Source: DASUAS01 sp963750045 (GTDB lineage: Bacteria; Actinomycetota; Acidimicrobiia; IMCC26256; DASPTH01). From it: a DNA stretch of 64,000 nt. Shown here piece by piece: positions 9,351-17,271 of this stretch (position 1 is its first letter; each line of letters opens with the position of its first letter). The translations under genes were made by a program, and so were the position numbers. Below the pieces are notes generated by a model. The model was given only the letters and a program-made list of their open reading frames with translations. It was not told where the DNA came from and did no database searches. The DNA is taken from positions 744,001 through 808,000 of the forward strand of contig CAVVPD010000007.1 in assembly GCA_963750045.1 (NCBI GenBank). The letters are read 5' to 3'.

Positions 9351-11454
9351 GAGCGCGGCGGATGGTTTCGGATCCGTTCGCCACCGGGACGAGGACGGGG
9401 GGTTTCCCGTCGCCGTCCGGTCGCTTCGACCGTGACGACCAGGGCGCGCGGAACTGCGTCACCAGGCCCTCGGGGTTCCGGCTCGCACCCAGGGCCGCCA
9501 GCCCCGGTCCGATCCGGGTCAACGCCACCAGGACCGACACCCCGAAGATGGCGAACGTCACCTCGTCCTGGATAATGAGCAGCAGCACCGTGCTCACACC
9601 GCCGACGAGCGCGCCGCTCACCGTGCCCACCCCGCCGACCACCAGGAGCAACAGGAAGGGGACGCCGAGGAGCATCGCGAAGTCGGGGGTGCCGACGGTG
9701 CCGCGGTACATGGCGAGCAGGCCACCGGCGAGCCCCGCTATCGCCGCGGCCAGCGCGAAGACCAGCAACTTCGTCCACACCAGGTTCACCCCGATGGTCG
9801 CGCTCGCGGCCGGGCTGTCGCGGAGCGCGACCAGCCGCCGTCCGAACCGACCGCGACGCAGCCAGACGACGAACAGGCCGAGCGCCGCGAACACGACCGC
9901 GGCCAGCACGAGGAAGTTGTGGGCATCGTCGAAGTCGATGCCCAGGAAACGCGGCGTGGTCAACCTGCGACCGCTCGACCCGAAGATCTCGGGTTGCGCG
10001 AAGAACAACGGGATCGCCATCACCGCGAACGCCATCGACGCCAGCGCGAGATACAGGCCCTGGAGCCGCAGAGCGGGGAGGGCCATCAGCACCCCGAAGG
10101 GCACCGCCACCGCGGCCGCGACCAGCAGGCCGAGCGGATTCCCGGCGCCAAGCCACGACTGCGCGTCGCCCGCGACCTCGGCCATCGCGAACGCGCCGAC
10201 ACCCACGAACGTGATCTGGGCCAGGGAGATCTGGCCTGCCCACCCGGTCAGAGGGACCAACGACAACATGATGATCGCGGTGATCAACGCGAGTGTGAGC
10301 CGGCGGAGATTGGTCGTGTCGAGCCCGCCGAACTCTGCGATGCATGCCACCACCACCACGAGGGCGGCCAGCCCGCCCGCCGATCGGCGCACGCCGGCGA
10401 CTCGCGGCACGCGGTACTTCGGGACGAGCCGACCCGCTTCGATCCGCGCTTCGGGGAGCGCGAGCAACGCGAGGAAGAGGATGACCGCGGGAATCGCGAC
10501 CGTCGCCGTGCTCCAGCGTCCCCCCCACTGGAGGAAGTTCAGCGCGAAGCTCTGCGCGACGCCGAGCACGAGGCCGCCGAAGAAGGTCCAGGGGAGGCTC
10601 CGGAGGCGACCGATGATTGCGGCTGCGAACGCGTCGACGATGAAGAGGGTCAGGGCGTCCACCCGGAGCCCGATGTTCGGCGCCAACAGGATCCCGGCGA
10701 TCGCCGCCATCATGGCACCGAGCGCCCACGCGAGCGCCGACACCCGCCCCGGCCTGATGCCCTGCAATCCCGCCAGCTCCCGATCGTCGACCACGGCCCG
10801 CATCGCCACTCCGGTCCGGCTGCGGTATAGGAGGATCCGCAGGAAGATCGCGATGACGACCGCGACGGCGATGGTGATGAAGCGATGCCAGGTGAGGACG
10901 ACGTCGCCGATGTCGATGCCGTGCTTGTCGGCGAAGAACTCGGGCAGCGGCGAGATGGAGTTCTCGTCCCAGATCGTCGACGCCAGGCCCATCAGGAAGA
11001 ACATCAGCCCGATGGTCACGACGAGTTGGACAACGAGCGGCGCGTGCACCAGCCGGCGCATCAGCAGCCGCTCGATCACCGCGCCGAAGAGCGGGGCGAC
11101 GACCAGGATCACGAACACGAGCGCGGCCCATGCCGGCCAGCCGTGGTTGATCCGGACCTCCCAGTACAGGAACGCCAGCATCATGCCCATGGCGCCCTGG
11201 GCGAAGTTGAACACACCCGACGTCGTGTAGGTGACGACGAGCCCGGACGCCGCGATCGCGTAGATCGAGCCCGCCGTCAGCGCGTAGATGACCGCGCCGG
11301 TGACCGTCGGGCTGGTGAACGCGGACTGGTTGAGCGACTCGGCGACCACGACCCCGACGAAGACCGCGATCGCGAAGCAGACCGCCAGCCGCCACTTCCC
11401 CGACGTCGCCACCGCACCCCCCGTGCTGTCCGACTTCTCGCTGTGCGCTTTCAA
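9325..11454 (-). CDS. Fused branched-chain amino-acid-type ABC permease (LivH-LivM)
   Basis: 709 residues holding both permease subunits of a HAAT-family importer. The LivH half covers about residues 35-330 (LTAGSIYAIAASGLVVTY, then NFAQGAMGMM), and the LivM half about 375-650 (LTGWAGQISLAQITFVGVGA, then GLYLALASMAFA and VGGVGTVSGALVGG). Each half has about eight membrane segments. The TTG start overlaps the stop of the upstream TetR gene (TTGA), so translation is probably coupled. The ATPase genes livG/livF are not in this window. Binding proteins at 12222, 19807 and 33799 are the likely partners. The last 50 residues are polar and rich in Arg and Ser. Confidence 0.88.
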   Translation of the reverse strand: MKAHSEKSDSTGGAVATSGKWRLAVCFAIAVFVGVVVAESLNQSAFTSPTVTGAVIYALTAGSIYAIAASGLVVTYTTSGVFNFAQGAMGMMLAFLYWEVRINHGWPAWAALVFVILVVAPLFGAVIERLLMRRLVHAPLVVQLVVTIGLMFFLMGLASTIWDENSISPLPEFFADKHGIDIGDVVLTWHRFITIAVAVVIAIFLRILLYRSRTGVAMRAVVDDRELAGLQGIRPGRVSALAWALGAMMAAIAGILLAPNIGLRVDALTLFIVDAFAAAIIGRLRSLPWTFFGGLVLGVAQSFALNFLQWGGRWSTATVAIPAVILFLALLALPEARIEAGRLVPKYRVPRVAGVRRSAGGLAALVVVVACIAEFGGLDTTNLRRLTLALITAIIMLSLVPLTGWAGQISLAQITFVGVGAFAMAEVAGDAQSWLGAGNPLGLLVAAAVAVPFGVLMALPALRLQGLYLALASMAFAVMAIPLFFAQPEIFGSSGRRLTTPRFLGIDFDDAHNFLVLAAVVFAALGLFVVWLRRGRFGRRLVALRDSPAASATIGVNLVWTKLLVFALAAAIAGLAGGLLAMYRGTVGTPDFAMLLGVPFLLLLVVGGVGTVSGALVGGVSTVLLLIIQDEVTFAIFGVSVLVALTRIGPGLAALGASRNPEGLVTQFRAPWSSRSKRPDGDGKPPVLVPVANGSETIRRARASSSRGR

Positions 11455-12134
11455 CCCGTGGCAGCGGTCTCCACCGTCTGGATCAGGCGGTCGGCGAATC
11501 GCTCGTGCATCTCATCGAACGCCCGCTCGAGCTTCGGGATGAGGCGCGCTACCCGGTCGGCGTCCTCGGGGGCGAGGTACGCGAGCGCGGCGTACGTCTC
11601 CGAGACGTTCGGACCCTTGCGCCGCGCCGCCTCGGCCATCACGTAGCCCCCCACCGAGAGCGCGATCCACACCTGCATGTCCGCGAGATCGTCGTCGTCG
11701 GTGAAACCGGCCTGCTCGAGAATACGGACCAGCGTGGCTGCGTCGTGCAACCAGCGGGATGAACCGCCGGCGAACACGAGCTGCACGATCTGCGCACAGG
11801 GCACCAGATACTCGAGCCCACCGAGCACCCAGGCCCGCAGCTGGTCCTGCCAGGGTCCGTCGAGCGGGATCGCGGCGTTGCGTTCCTGGAGGATCTGACC
11901 GACGACGGCGTCCATCAACTCGTCGCGGTCCTTGAAGTACCGATAGAGCGCCATCGGGGTGAGTCCGACCGAGTTGGCGACCCGCGCCATGGTCAACGGC
12001 TCGCCGGGCTCGGCGAGCACGAGGGCGACCGCGGCGTCGACGATCTGCTCGGGCGTCGCGCGTGGCGGCCGACCGCGGCGCACCGGAACGCTCGCTGCTT
12101 TCGGGGTCAGGCCGCCATCGTGGGCGCCGGGCAT
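11451..12134 (-). CDS. TetR/AcrR family transcriptional regulator
   Basis: 227 residues. The N-terminal helix-turn-helix (ATPEQIVDAAVALV, then LTMARVANSVGLTPMALYRY) is typical TetR, followed by a helical ligand-binding domain. I chose the ATG at 12134 because GGAGGAG lies 7 bases upstream on that strand; the 11-residue longer start lacks such a site. It is in an operon with the LivHM permease and divergent from the binding-protein gene at 12222. It therefore probably senses the transported compound or its CoA ester and controls both units through the 12135-12221 region. Confidence 0.88.
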   Translation of the reverse strand: MPGAHDGGLTPKAASVPVRRGRPPRATPEQIVDAAVALVLAEPGEPLTMARVANSVGLTPMALYRYFKDRDELMDAVVGQILQERNAAIPLDGPWQDQLRAWVLGGLEYLVPCAQIVQLVFAGGSSRWLHDAATLVRILEQAGFTDDDDLADMQVWIALSVGGYVMAEAARRKGPNVSETYAALAYLAPEDADRVARLIPKLERAFDEMHERFADRLIQTVETAATG

Positions 12135-12162
12135 TGCACTCCTCCGGTGTTTGTGATACTCG

Positions 12163-12182
12163 TACACATAACACTACACATA
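12163..12182. promoter_or_regulatory. Direct repeat in the tetR / binding-protein divergent promoter
   Basis: TACACATA occurs twice with four bases (ACAC) between, in an A/T-rich patch of an otherwise G/C-rich window. It lies 29-48 bases upstream of the TetR start and 40-60 upstream of the binding-protein start. A nearby imperfect palindrome has TGTG/CACA ends at 12157-12167. It is a candidate operator or promoter; I cannot tell which. Confidence 0.4.
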
Positions 12183-12221
12183 TTGCGGGTGCGCAGTCGT
12201 GTCCCGGGGGGAGCCCGAGCT

Positions 12222-13541
12222 GTGAATCATCGACGTCTCGTCGTGGCCGTGGTCGTCGCATGTTGCACGGCCACGCTCACCTCCGCCACCTCCGCGCTCC
12301 CGGCCGCCGCCGCCGACGAGAAGCCCACCGCCTCCGAGATCGGGGTGACGCCCACCGAACTGCGCATCGCGGTGGTCGCGGACGTCGACACCCCGCTCGC
12401 GCCGGGCGCGTACGCCGGCGCGCGCGACGCGGTGGAGGGCTTCGCCAAGTACATGAACAAGCAGGGCGGGTTGGCCGGCCGCAAGGTCGTCGTCGACTTC
12501 TACGACTCGAAGCTCACGGGCGACGAGACCCGCAACGCGATCATCAAGGCGTGCCAGAACGACTTCGCGGTCGTGGGCACGGGCGCGCTGTTCCTGAACA
12601 ACGTCGACGACATGGTCGGGTGCGCCGACTCGAAGGGGGCGCAGACCGGGCTGCCCGACGTCCCGGTGGTGACGATCTGGGAGGCCCAGCAGAACTCGCC
12701 GGTCTCGTTCCCGATCACCGCGCCGTCCAAGGTATTCAGCGATCCCGGCGGCGACACGTACCAGGCGCGAGTCGGCCGCTTCCGCTGGTACCTGCAGCAC
12801 GTGTCGAAGGACCTCCACGGCATCTTCCTCGTCGGTGCCGACCTCGCCGCGTTGAAGACGGCCACCATGCCGATCTGGCTGGGCGCGCAGAAGGTGGGCA
12901 TCAAGAGCGACGGCGTCTTCGACGTGCACGGCACCGACGGGCAGGACAAGTACCTGCCGATGGCCACCACGATGCAGTCCCAGGGCTCGACCATCGAGTC
13001 GAGCGGGGTCAACGACACTTCGCAGGCCTACATGCTCAAGGAGGCCGCCGTGCAGGGCGTGAGCACCGTGAAGGTGTGGGACTGCACGTCGGCGTGCTAC
13101 TCGAAGCGGTTCCTGGAGACCGCGGGAGCCAAGGCCGACGGCCAGTACGTCGACATGCCGTTCGTGCCGGTCGAGGAGGCCAGGTACTCGCCCGCGGTCA
13201 AGGCGTACGTGAAGTCGGTCGGGTCCGGCGTCATCGACGGCAACGGCGAGCAGGCATGGGCGGCCGCGCTGTTCTTCCGCGACGCCGTTGACGCGGTCGT
13301 GAAGGCAGGCGGGGTGAACGCCCTGACCCGGGCCAACTTCCTCGCCCAGGCCAAGAAGATCCACTCGTTCGACGCCGACGGCATGCTCGCCACGAGCGAC
13401 ATCCCGGCGAAGAAGGCCACCCCGTGCACGTCGCTCTTCCAGGTGAAGGGTGGCAAGTTCGTGCGCGTGTTCCCGAAGAAGCCGGCGACGTTCGACTGCA
13501 ACCCCAAGAACGTCGTGACCGTGAAGCAGTCCGGCAACTGA
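12222..13541 (+). CDS. ABC transporter substrate-binding protein (branched-chain type)
   Basis: 439-residue periplasmic-binding-type protein (PF13458-like). A basic start, a hydrophobic stretch (LVVAVVVACCTATLTSA) and a small-residue site before ADEKPT form a signal peptide. IRIAVVADVDTPL starts the first lobe and GLAGRKVVVDFYDSK fits the family. I chose the GTG at 12222, preceded by GGGGGAG, because the longer frame crosses the promoter. Four Cys (in CADSKG, WDCTSACYS, TPCTS and FDCNP) may form disulphides. It is the first gene of a plus-strand operon with two SDRs and a P450, suggesting that the imported substrate feeds those enzymes. It is a paralogue of the protein at 33799. Confidence 0.87.
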   Translation: MNHRRLVVAVVVACCTATLTSATSALPAAAADEKPTASEIGVTPTELRIAVVADVDTPLAPGAYAGARDAVEGFAKYMNKQGGLAGRKVVVDFYDSKLTGDETRNAIIKACQNDFAVVGTGALFLNNVDDMVGCADSKGAQTGLPDVPVVTIWEAQQNSPVSFPITAPSKVFSDPGGDTYQARVGRFRWYLQHVSKDLHGIFLVGADLAALKTATMPIWLGAQKVGIKSDGVFDVHGTDGQDKYLPMATTMQSQGSTIESSGVNDTSQAYMLKEAAVQGVSTVKVWDCTSACYSKRFLETAGAKADGQYVDMPFVPVEEARYSPAVKAYVKSVGSGVIDGNGEQAWAAALFFRDAVDAVVKAGGVNALTRANFLAQAKKIHSFDADGMLATSDIPAKKATPCTSLFQVKGGKFVRVFPKKPATFDCNPKNVVTVKQSGN

Positions 13542-13569
13542 CCCGCTGACCGGCGAGAAGGAGACGATC

Positions 13570-14475
13570 GTGTCAGACGACCTGTCAGGGAAGGTCGCGC
13601 TGGTCACCGGCGCGAGCAAGAACATCGGAAAGGGCATCGCGCTCGAGGTGGGTGCGAGCGGGGCCGTGACCTACCTGACCGCGCGCACGGTCGAGGACGT
13701 GCCCGGGCAGCTCGCGAGTCTGCACCGCACGGCCACGGAGATCGAAGCACTCGGTGGCACGGCCGTGGCCGTCGCCTGCGACCACACCGACGACGCGCAG
13801 GTCGAGGCCGTCTTCGATCGCATCCGCGAGGAGCAGGGCCGGCTCGACCTCGTCGTCAACGTCGCCTCGCCCGACTTCTCCGAGATGGTCGGCGTGTCGT
13901 TCTGGGACATCCCGTTCCGCCACATCACCGCGTGCCTGGAGATCGGCCCGCGGTCGGACTACGTGACCACGGCGCTGGCGGCCCGGATGATGCTCGAGCG
14001 GGGCTCAGGCCTGATCGTCAACATCTCGTCGCACGGCGCCGAGAGCTACCTGCTCTCGGTCCCCTACGGGGTCGGCAAGGCCGCGATCGACAAGGTCACG
14101 AGCGACACCGCCTTCGAGCTGAAGCCTCACGGCATCGCGGCGGTCTCGCTCTGGCCCGGGCTGGTCCTCACCGAAGGCCTGCTCGCCAACACGGTCCTCA
14201 CCGAAGACGGCCGGCGCGAGCTCCACGGGCTCGACGTCAGCTTCGGGGAGACGCCGAAGTTCAACGGCCGGGCCGTGGTGGCGCTGGCGTCGGACCCGAA
14301 CATCCTCGAGCGCACGGGCGGCTCGTACTGGACCGCCTCGCTCGCGCGCGAGTACGGATTCACCGAGGACGACGGTCACCTCCCACCGGAGATGGCCAAC
14401 GGGGTGCTCACGGCCATGGGTGACGACATGCCCGACTACTGGCGCGGCGTCGAGCGCGCCGTGCCGTCCGACTGA
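13570..14475 (+). CDS. Short-chain dehydrogenase/reductase (DHRS1-like)
   Basis: 301 residues with GTG start and a GAAGGAGA ribosome site. The cofactor motif is TGASKNIG (residues 14-21), catalytic Ser in NISSHGAESY and Tyr-Lys in YGVGK. It is about 25 residues longer than its paralogue at 4473, with a C-terminal tail after AREYGFTEDDG. The NNA motif reads VVNVASP, a substitution of the usual central Asn-Ala pair that could affect cofactor geometry. It lies 28 bp after the binding-protein gene and 4 bp before the P450 gene, so it is in one operon with them. Confidence 0.88.
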   Translation: MSDDLSGKVALVTGASKNIGKGIALEVGASGAVTYLTARTVEDVPGQLASLHRTATEIEALGGTAVAVACDHTDDAQVEAVFDRIREEQGRLDLVVNVASPDFSEMVGVSFWDIPFRHITACLEIGPRSDYVTTALAARMMLERGSGLIVNISSHGAESYLLSVPYGVGKAAIDKVTSDTAFELKPHGIAAVSLWPGLVLTEGLLANTVLTEDGRRELHGLDVSFGETPKFNGRAVVALASDPNILERTGGSYWTASLAREYGFTEDDGHLPPEMANGVLTAMGDDMPDYWRGVERAVPSD

Positions 14476-14479
14476 CGCC

Positions 14480-15673
14480 ATGACCGGCTGCCCGCACTTC
14501 CCGACGATCACGCAGCAGGGCCTCGACCCCGACCCCCTGCTCGCCGAGCTGCGCACGACGGAACCGATCTCGCGCGTGCAGCTGCCGTTCGGCGAGCCGT
14601 GCTGGGTCCTGACGCGCTACGAGGACGTCCGCGCGATGCTCGCCGACCCGCGCTTCAGCCGAGCCGCGACGATCGGTACGGACGTCGCTCGCATGTCCGA
14701 GTTCTTCCCGATCGAGGACTCCATCCTCGGCATGGACGCGCCCGAGCACACGCGCATCCGCCGCCTGGTGAGCGCGACGTTCACCGCGCGCCGTATGCAG
14801 GCCCTGCGCGGCCGTGCGCAGGAGGTCGTCGACGGCCTGCTCGACGCCATGGAGAAGCTGCCGCAGCCGGTCGACTTCGTGCAGGCGGTCGCGCTCCCGC
14901 TGCCGATCACGATGATCTGCGAGCTGCTCGGCGTGCCGTTCGAGGACCGCGAGCGGTTCCACGGGTGGGCCGACATCTTCATGACGTCGACCGGCTTCAG
15001 CGTCGAAGAGCTCCTCGACGCGCACGGGCAGCTCACCGGCTATCTCGCGGACCTCATCGCCAGCCGACGCGCCGAACCGACCGACGACATCCTCGGAGCG
15101 CTGGTCGCGGCGCGCGACGGGGACGACACCGTCATCACCGAAGGTGAGCTGGTGTCGCTGGCGATGGCGATCCTGGTCGCCGGCTACGAGACCACCGCCA
15201 ACCAGCTCGGCAAGTTCGTGCTCTCCCTGCTCGACAACCCCGAGCAGCTGGCCGTGCTGCGCGCCCACCCGGAGCTCACCGCCAACGCGGTCGAGGAGCT
15301 CATGCGGCTCATACCCCTCAGCGCCGGAGCGCAGATCGCGTACGTCGCGACCGAAGACGTCGAGATCGGCGGTGTGACCATCCGCACGGGCGAGGGCGTC
15401 ATGGCGTCAACTGCTTCGGCCAACCGCGACGAGTCCGTGTTCCCCCATGCCGACCGGCTCGACGTGGAGCGATCCGACATCTTCCAGCTCGGCTTCGGTC
15501 ACGGCGCCCACTTCTGCTTGGGTGCGCACCTGGCCCGCGTCGAGCTGCAGGTGGCGCTCGAGTCCCTGCTCACGCGGTTCCCCGACCTGCGCCTGGCCGT
15601 TCCCGCGGGCGACATCCCCTGGAAGGACGGCTCCGCGGTGTGGGGTCTCGACGCGCTCCCCCTCTGCTTCTGA
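14480..15673 (+). CDS. Cytochrome P450
   Basis: 397 residues, soluble bacterial class I type. The I-helix oxygen-activation motif is AGYETT (about residue 234), the K-helix ExxR is ELMR (about 274) and the heme loop is FGHGAHFCLGAHLAR with axial Cys at about residue 346. MDAPEHTRIRRLVSATFT is the conserved C-helix region. It would hydroxylate a hydrophobic substrate with electrons from a ferredoxin system that is not encoded in the window. The ATG is 4 bp after the SDR stop, and an SDR follows 36 bp downstream; the pair P450-SDR suggests hydroxylation followed by alcohol oxidation. Confidence 0.93.
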   Translation: MTGCPHFPTITQQGLDPDPLLAELRTTEPISRVQLPFGEPCWVLTRYEDVRAMLADPRFSRAATIGTDVARMSEFFPIEDSILGMDAPEHTRIRRLVSATFTARRMQALRGRAQEVVDGLLDAMEKLPQPVDFVQAVALPLPITMICELLGVPFEDRERFHGWADIFMTSTGFSVEELLDAHGQLTGYLADLIASRRAEPTDDILGALVAARDGDDTVITEGELVSLAMAILVAGYETTANQLGKFVLSLLDNPEQLAVLRAHPELTANAVEELMRLIPLSAGAQIAYVATEDVEIGGVTIRTGEGVMASTASANRDESVFPHADRLDVERSDIFQLGFGHGAHFCLGAHLARVELQVALESLLTRFPDLRLAVPAGDIPWKDGSAVWGLDALPLCF

Positions 15674-15708
15674 CGCCGTTCCCGAACTGACGACCACCCG
15701 GAGGAACT

Positions 15709-16479
15709 GTGCGAGGACTCGACGACAAGGTTGTGATCGTTGCGGGCGGGGGCTCCGGCATCGGGGCGGCGACGGCCGTGCGCCTCGCCGAGGAAGGTGC
15801 GGCCGTGGTGGTCGGCGACCTCGTCGGCGAAAACGCCGATGCCGTCGCGTCCGGCATCCGCACCGCGGGCGGCCGCGCGGTCTCGGCGCAATTCGACATC
15901 TCGATCGACGAGAGCGTGGCGGCGCTCTGTGCCGTCGCGGTCGCCGAGTTCGGCGGGCTCGACGCGATGCACGCCAACGCGGCCGACCTGTCGGAGTCCT
16001 GCATCATGCAGGACTCCGACGCGGTGGCGGTCGACCTCGACGTGTTCGATCGCACCATCGCGGTCAACCTGCGCGGGCACCTCCTCTGCACGCGTCACGC
16101 GATCCCGCTCATGTTGGAGCGCGGCGGCGGCGTCGTCGTCTACACGAGCTCCGCGGCCGGCCACGTCGGAGAGCCGGAGCGGCCCTCGTACGGCATCTCG
16201 AAGAGCGGCATCAACGCGCTCATGCGCCACGTCTCCGCGCGCTGGGGTCGCGAGGGAATCCGCGCCAATGCGGTGGCGCCCGGCATGGTGCTCACCAAGG
16301 CCATCCGTGACCACTCGGATCAGGCCTTCCAGGACTTCGCGCTCTCACTCGGTCGGGTCGCTCGCCTCGGCGAACCCGAGGACATCGCGGCGGCGGTCGC
16401 GTTCCTGATGTCCGACGACGCCGCCTGGATCACCGCCCAGGTGATCAGCGTCGACGGAGGCTCGACCGTCCGCCCGTAG
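15709..16479 (+). CDS. Short-chain dehydrogenase/reductase
   Basis: 256 residues, GTG start with CCGGAGGAA nearby. The cofactor loop is AGGGSGIG (12-19), the NAA motif is HANAADLS, the catalytic residues are Ser in YTSSAAGH and Tyr-Lys in YGISK, and the usual ending WITAQVISVDGGS is present. It is the last gene of the operon starting at 12222. Codons 94-104 contain a perfect inverted repeat (see 15990). A 3-hydroxy- or keto-reductase role on the P450 product is plausible but inferred only from context. Confidence 0.9.
   Translation: MRGLDDKVVIVAGGGSGIGAATAVRLAEEGAAVVVGDLVGENADAVASGIRTAGGRAVSAQFDISIDESVAALCAVAVAEFGGLDAMHANAADLSESCIMQDSDAVAVDLDVFDRTIAVNLRGHLLCTRHAIPLMLERGGGVVVYTSSAAGHVGEPERPSYGISKSGINALMRHVSARWGREGIRANAVAPGMVLTKAIRDHSDQAFQDFALSLGRVARLGEPEDIAAAVAFLMSDDAAWITAQVISVDGGSTVRP
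15990..16020. repeat. Perfect 31-bp inverted repeat inside an SDR gene
   Basis: GTCGGAGTCCTGCAT, one base (C16005), then the exact reverse complement ATGCAGGACTCCGAC. The arms are 15 bp with no mismatch. It falls in a surface loop (SESCIMQDSD) where related SDRs vary. An mRNA hairpin this strong within a coding region is unusual; a template-switch event that perfected a weaker palindrome is one possible origin. Confidence 0.75.
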
Positions 16480-16500
16480 CGCCGACGGCAAGCAGCGCTT

Positions 16501-16617
16501 CTACGACGCGCCAAATCCGGAGGTCGGGTGGCGCTTCTCGTGCTTGGCGGCGCGCTTCTCCTTCATGGACTTCGCCGGCTTCTTGGCGTTGTCCTTCTTC
16601 GGCGACTTGTCGCCCAT
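16501..16617 (-). CDS. Small highly basic Lys-rich protein
   Basis: 38 residues: MGDKSPKKDNAKKPAK, then SMKEKRAAKHEKRHPTSG. Eleven Lys and only a few acidic residues. A GAGGGAG ribosome site lies 9 bases before the ATG. Similar short proteins starting M(A/G)DKSPKK and containing SxKEKRAAK are common in Actinomycetota and usually unannotated. Function unknown; nucleic-acid or ribosome association is a guess from charge. It is a lone gene convergent with the SDR operon. Confidence 0.7.
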   Translation of the reverse strand: MGDKSPKKDNAKKPAKSMKEKRAAKHEKRHPTSGFGAS

Positions 16618-16733
16618 GGTGTGCTCCCTCGCGTGAGGACGTTCGACGCGGCGATCGTGTCGGCCATCATCCTATTCCTATTCACGAAGAGATATTCCGG
16701 CAATGACCTTCCGAGTACCGCTAGCCTCGACCC

Positions 16734-17060
16734 ATGGCGGAATGGAGCTTCCTGACCAACCACGCGCGCGCGTTGCTGTGCATCTCGCACGATCCCGGCG
16801 TGCGCCTGCGCGACATCGCGGCGACGCTCGGCGTCACCGAGCGCAGCGCGTTCGGCATCGTGACGGATCTCGCCGAGTCGGGCTACGTCGTGAAGGAACG
16901 CGACGGCCGCCGCAACCGCTACGAGATCCAGCACCACCTCCCCCTCCCCGAGCACACCGGCCGCGAGCGCACGATCGGCGACCTGCTCGAGGTTCTGGTC
17001 GGAGCCAACGGGCGCACACGCGATCCGGCGCGGGCCGGCACCCGCACGGCACACCGATGA
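16734..17060 (+). CDS. Winged helix-turn-helix regulator, MarR-like
   Basis: 108 residues. SFLTNHARALLCISHDPGVR, then LRDIAATLGVTERSAFGIVTDLAESGYVV is a compact winged-helix domain. The C-terminal 35 residues are polar. Proteins of this size with the NHxxALL start are common in Actinomycetota, often as stand-alone regulators. The ATG at 16734 is preceded by an A/T-rich promoter-like stretch (16665-16700). The stop overlaps the next start (ATGA). Confidence 0.75.
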   Translation: MAEWSFLTNHARALLCISHDPGVRLRDIAATLGVTERSAFGIVTDLAESGYVVKERDGRRNRYEIQHHLPLPEHTGRERTIGDLLEVLVGANGRTRDPARAGTRTAHR

Positions 17061-17233
17061 CCGCCGACGCGCACCGCGCCGGCGCCGAGGAAGCCCTGGC
17101 CCACGCGCAGGGCAACCCGGTGCTGTCGGCCGGGGAGTCGGTCCTGGTCGCCCAGGTGCACGCGTTGCTCGCCATCGAAGCTCGCCTGGGTGAGCTGCTC
17201 GATGACCAACGGGCACGCACCACGGGCGGCTGA
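17057..17233 (+). CDS. Small hypothetical protein
   Basis: 58 residues, mostly helical and Ala/Glu-rich (AEEALAHAQGNPVLSAGE, then VLVAQVHALLAIEARLGELL). The ATG overlaps the stop of the winged-helix gene, so it is translationally coupled. No known domain; the amphipathic Leu-rich end could pair with the regulator. Confidence 0.5.
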   Translation: MTADAHRAGAEEALAHAQGNPVLSAGESVLVAQVHALLAIEARLGELLDDQRARTTGG

Positions 17234-17271
17234 TACAACGACCGGCATCAGCCACGCCGCGAGGAGCCGAC

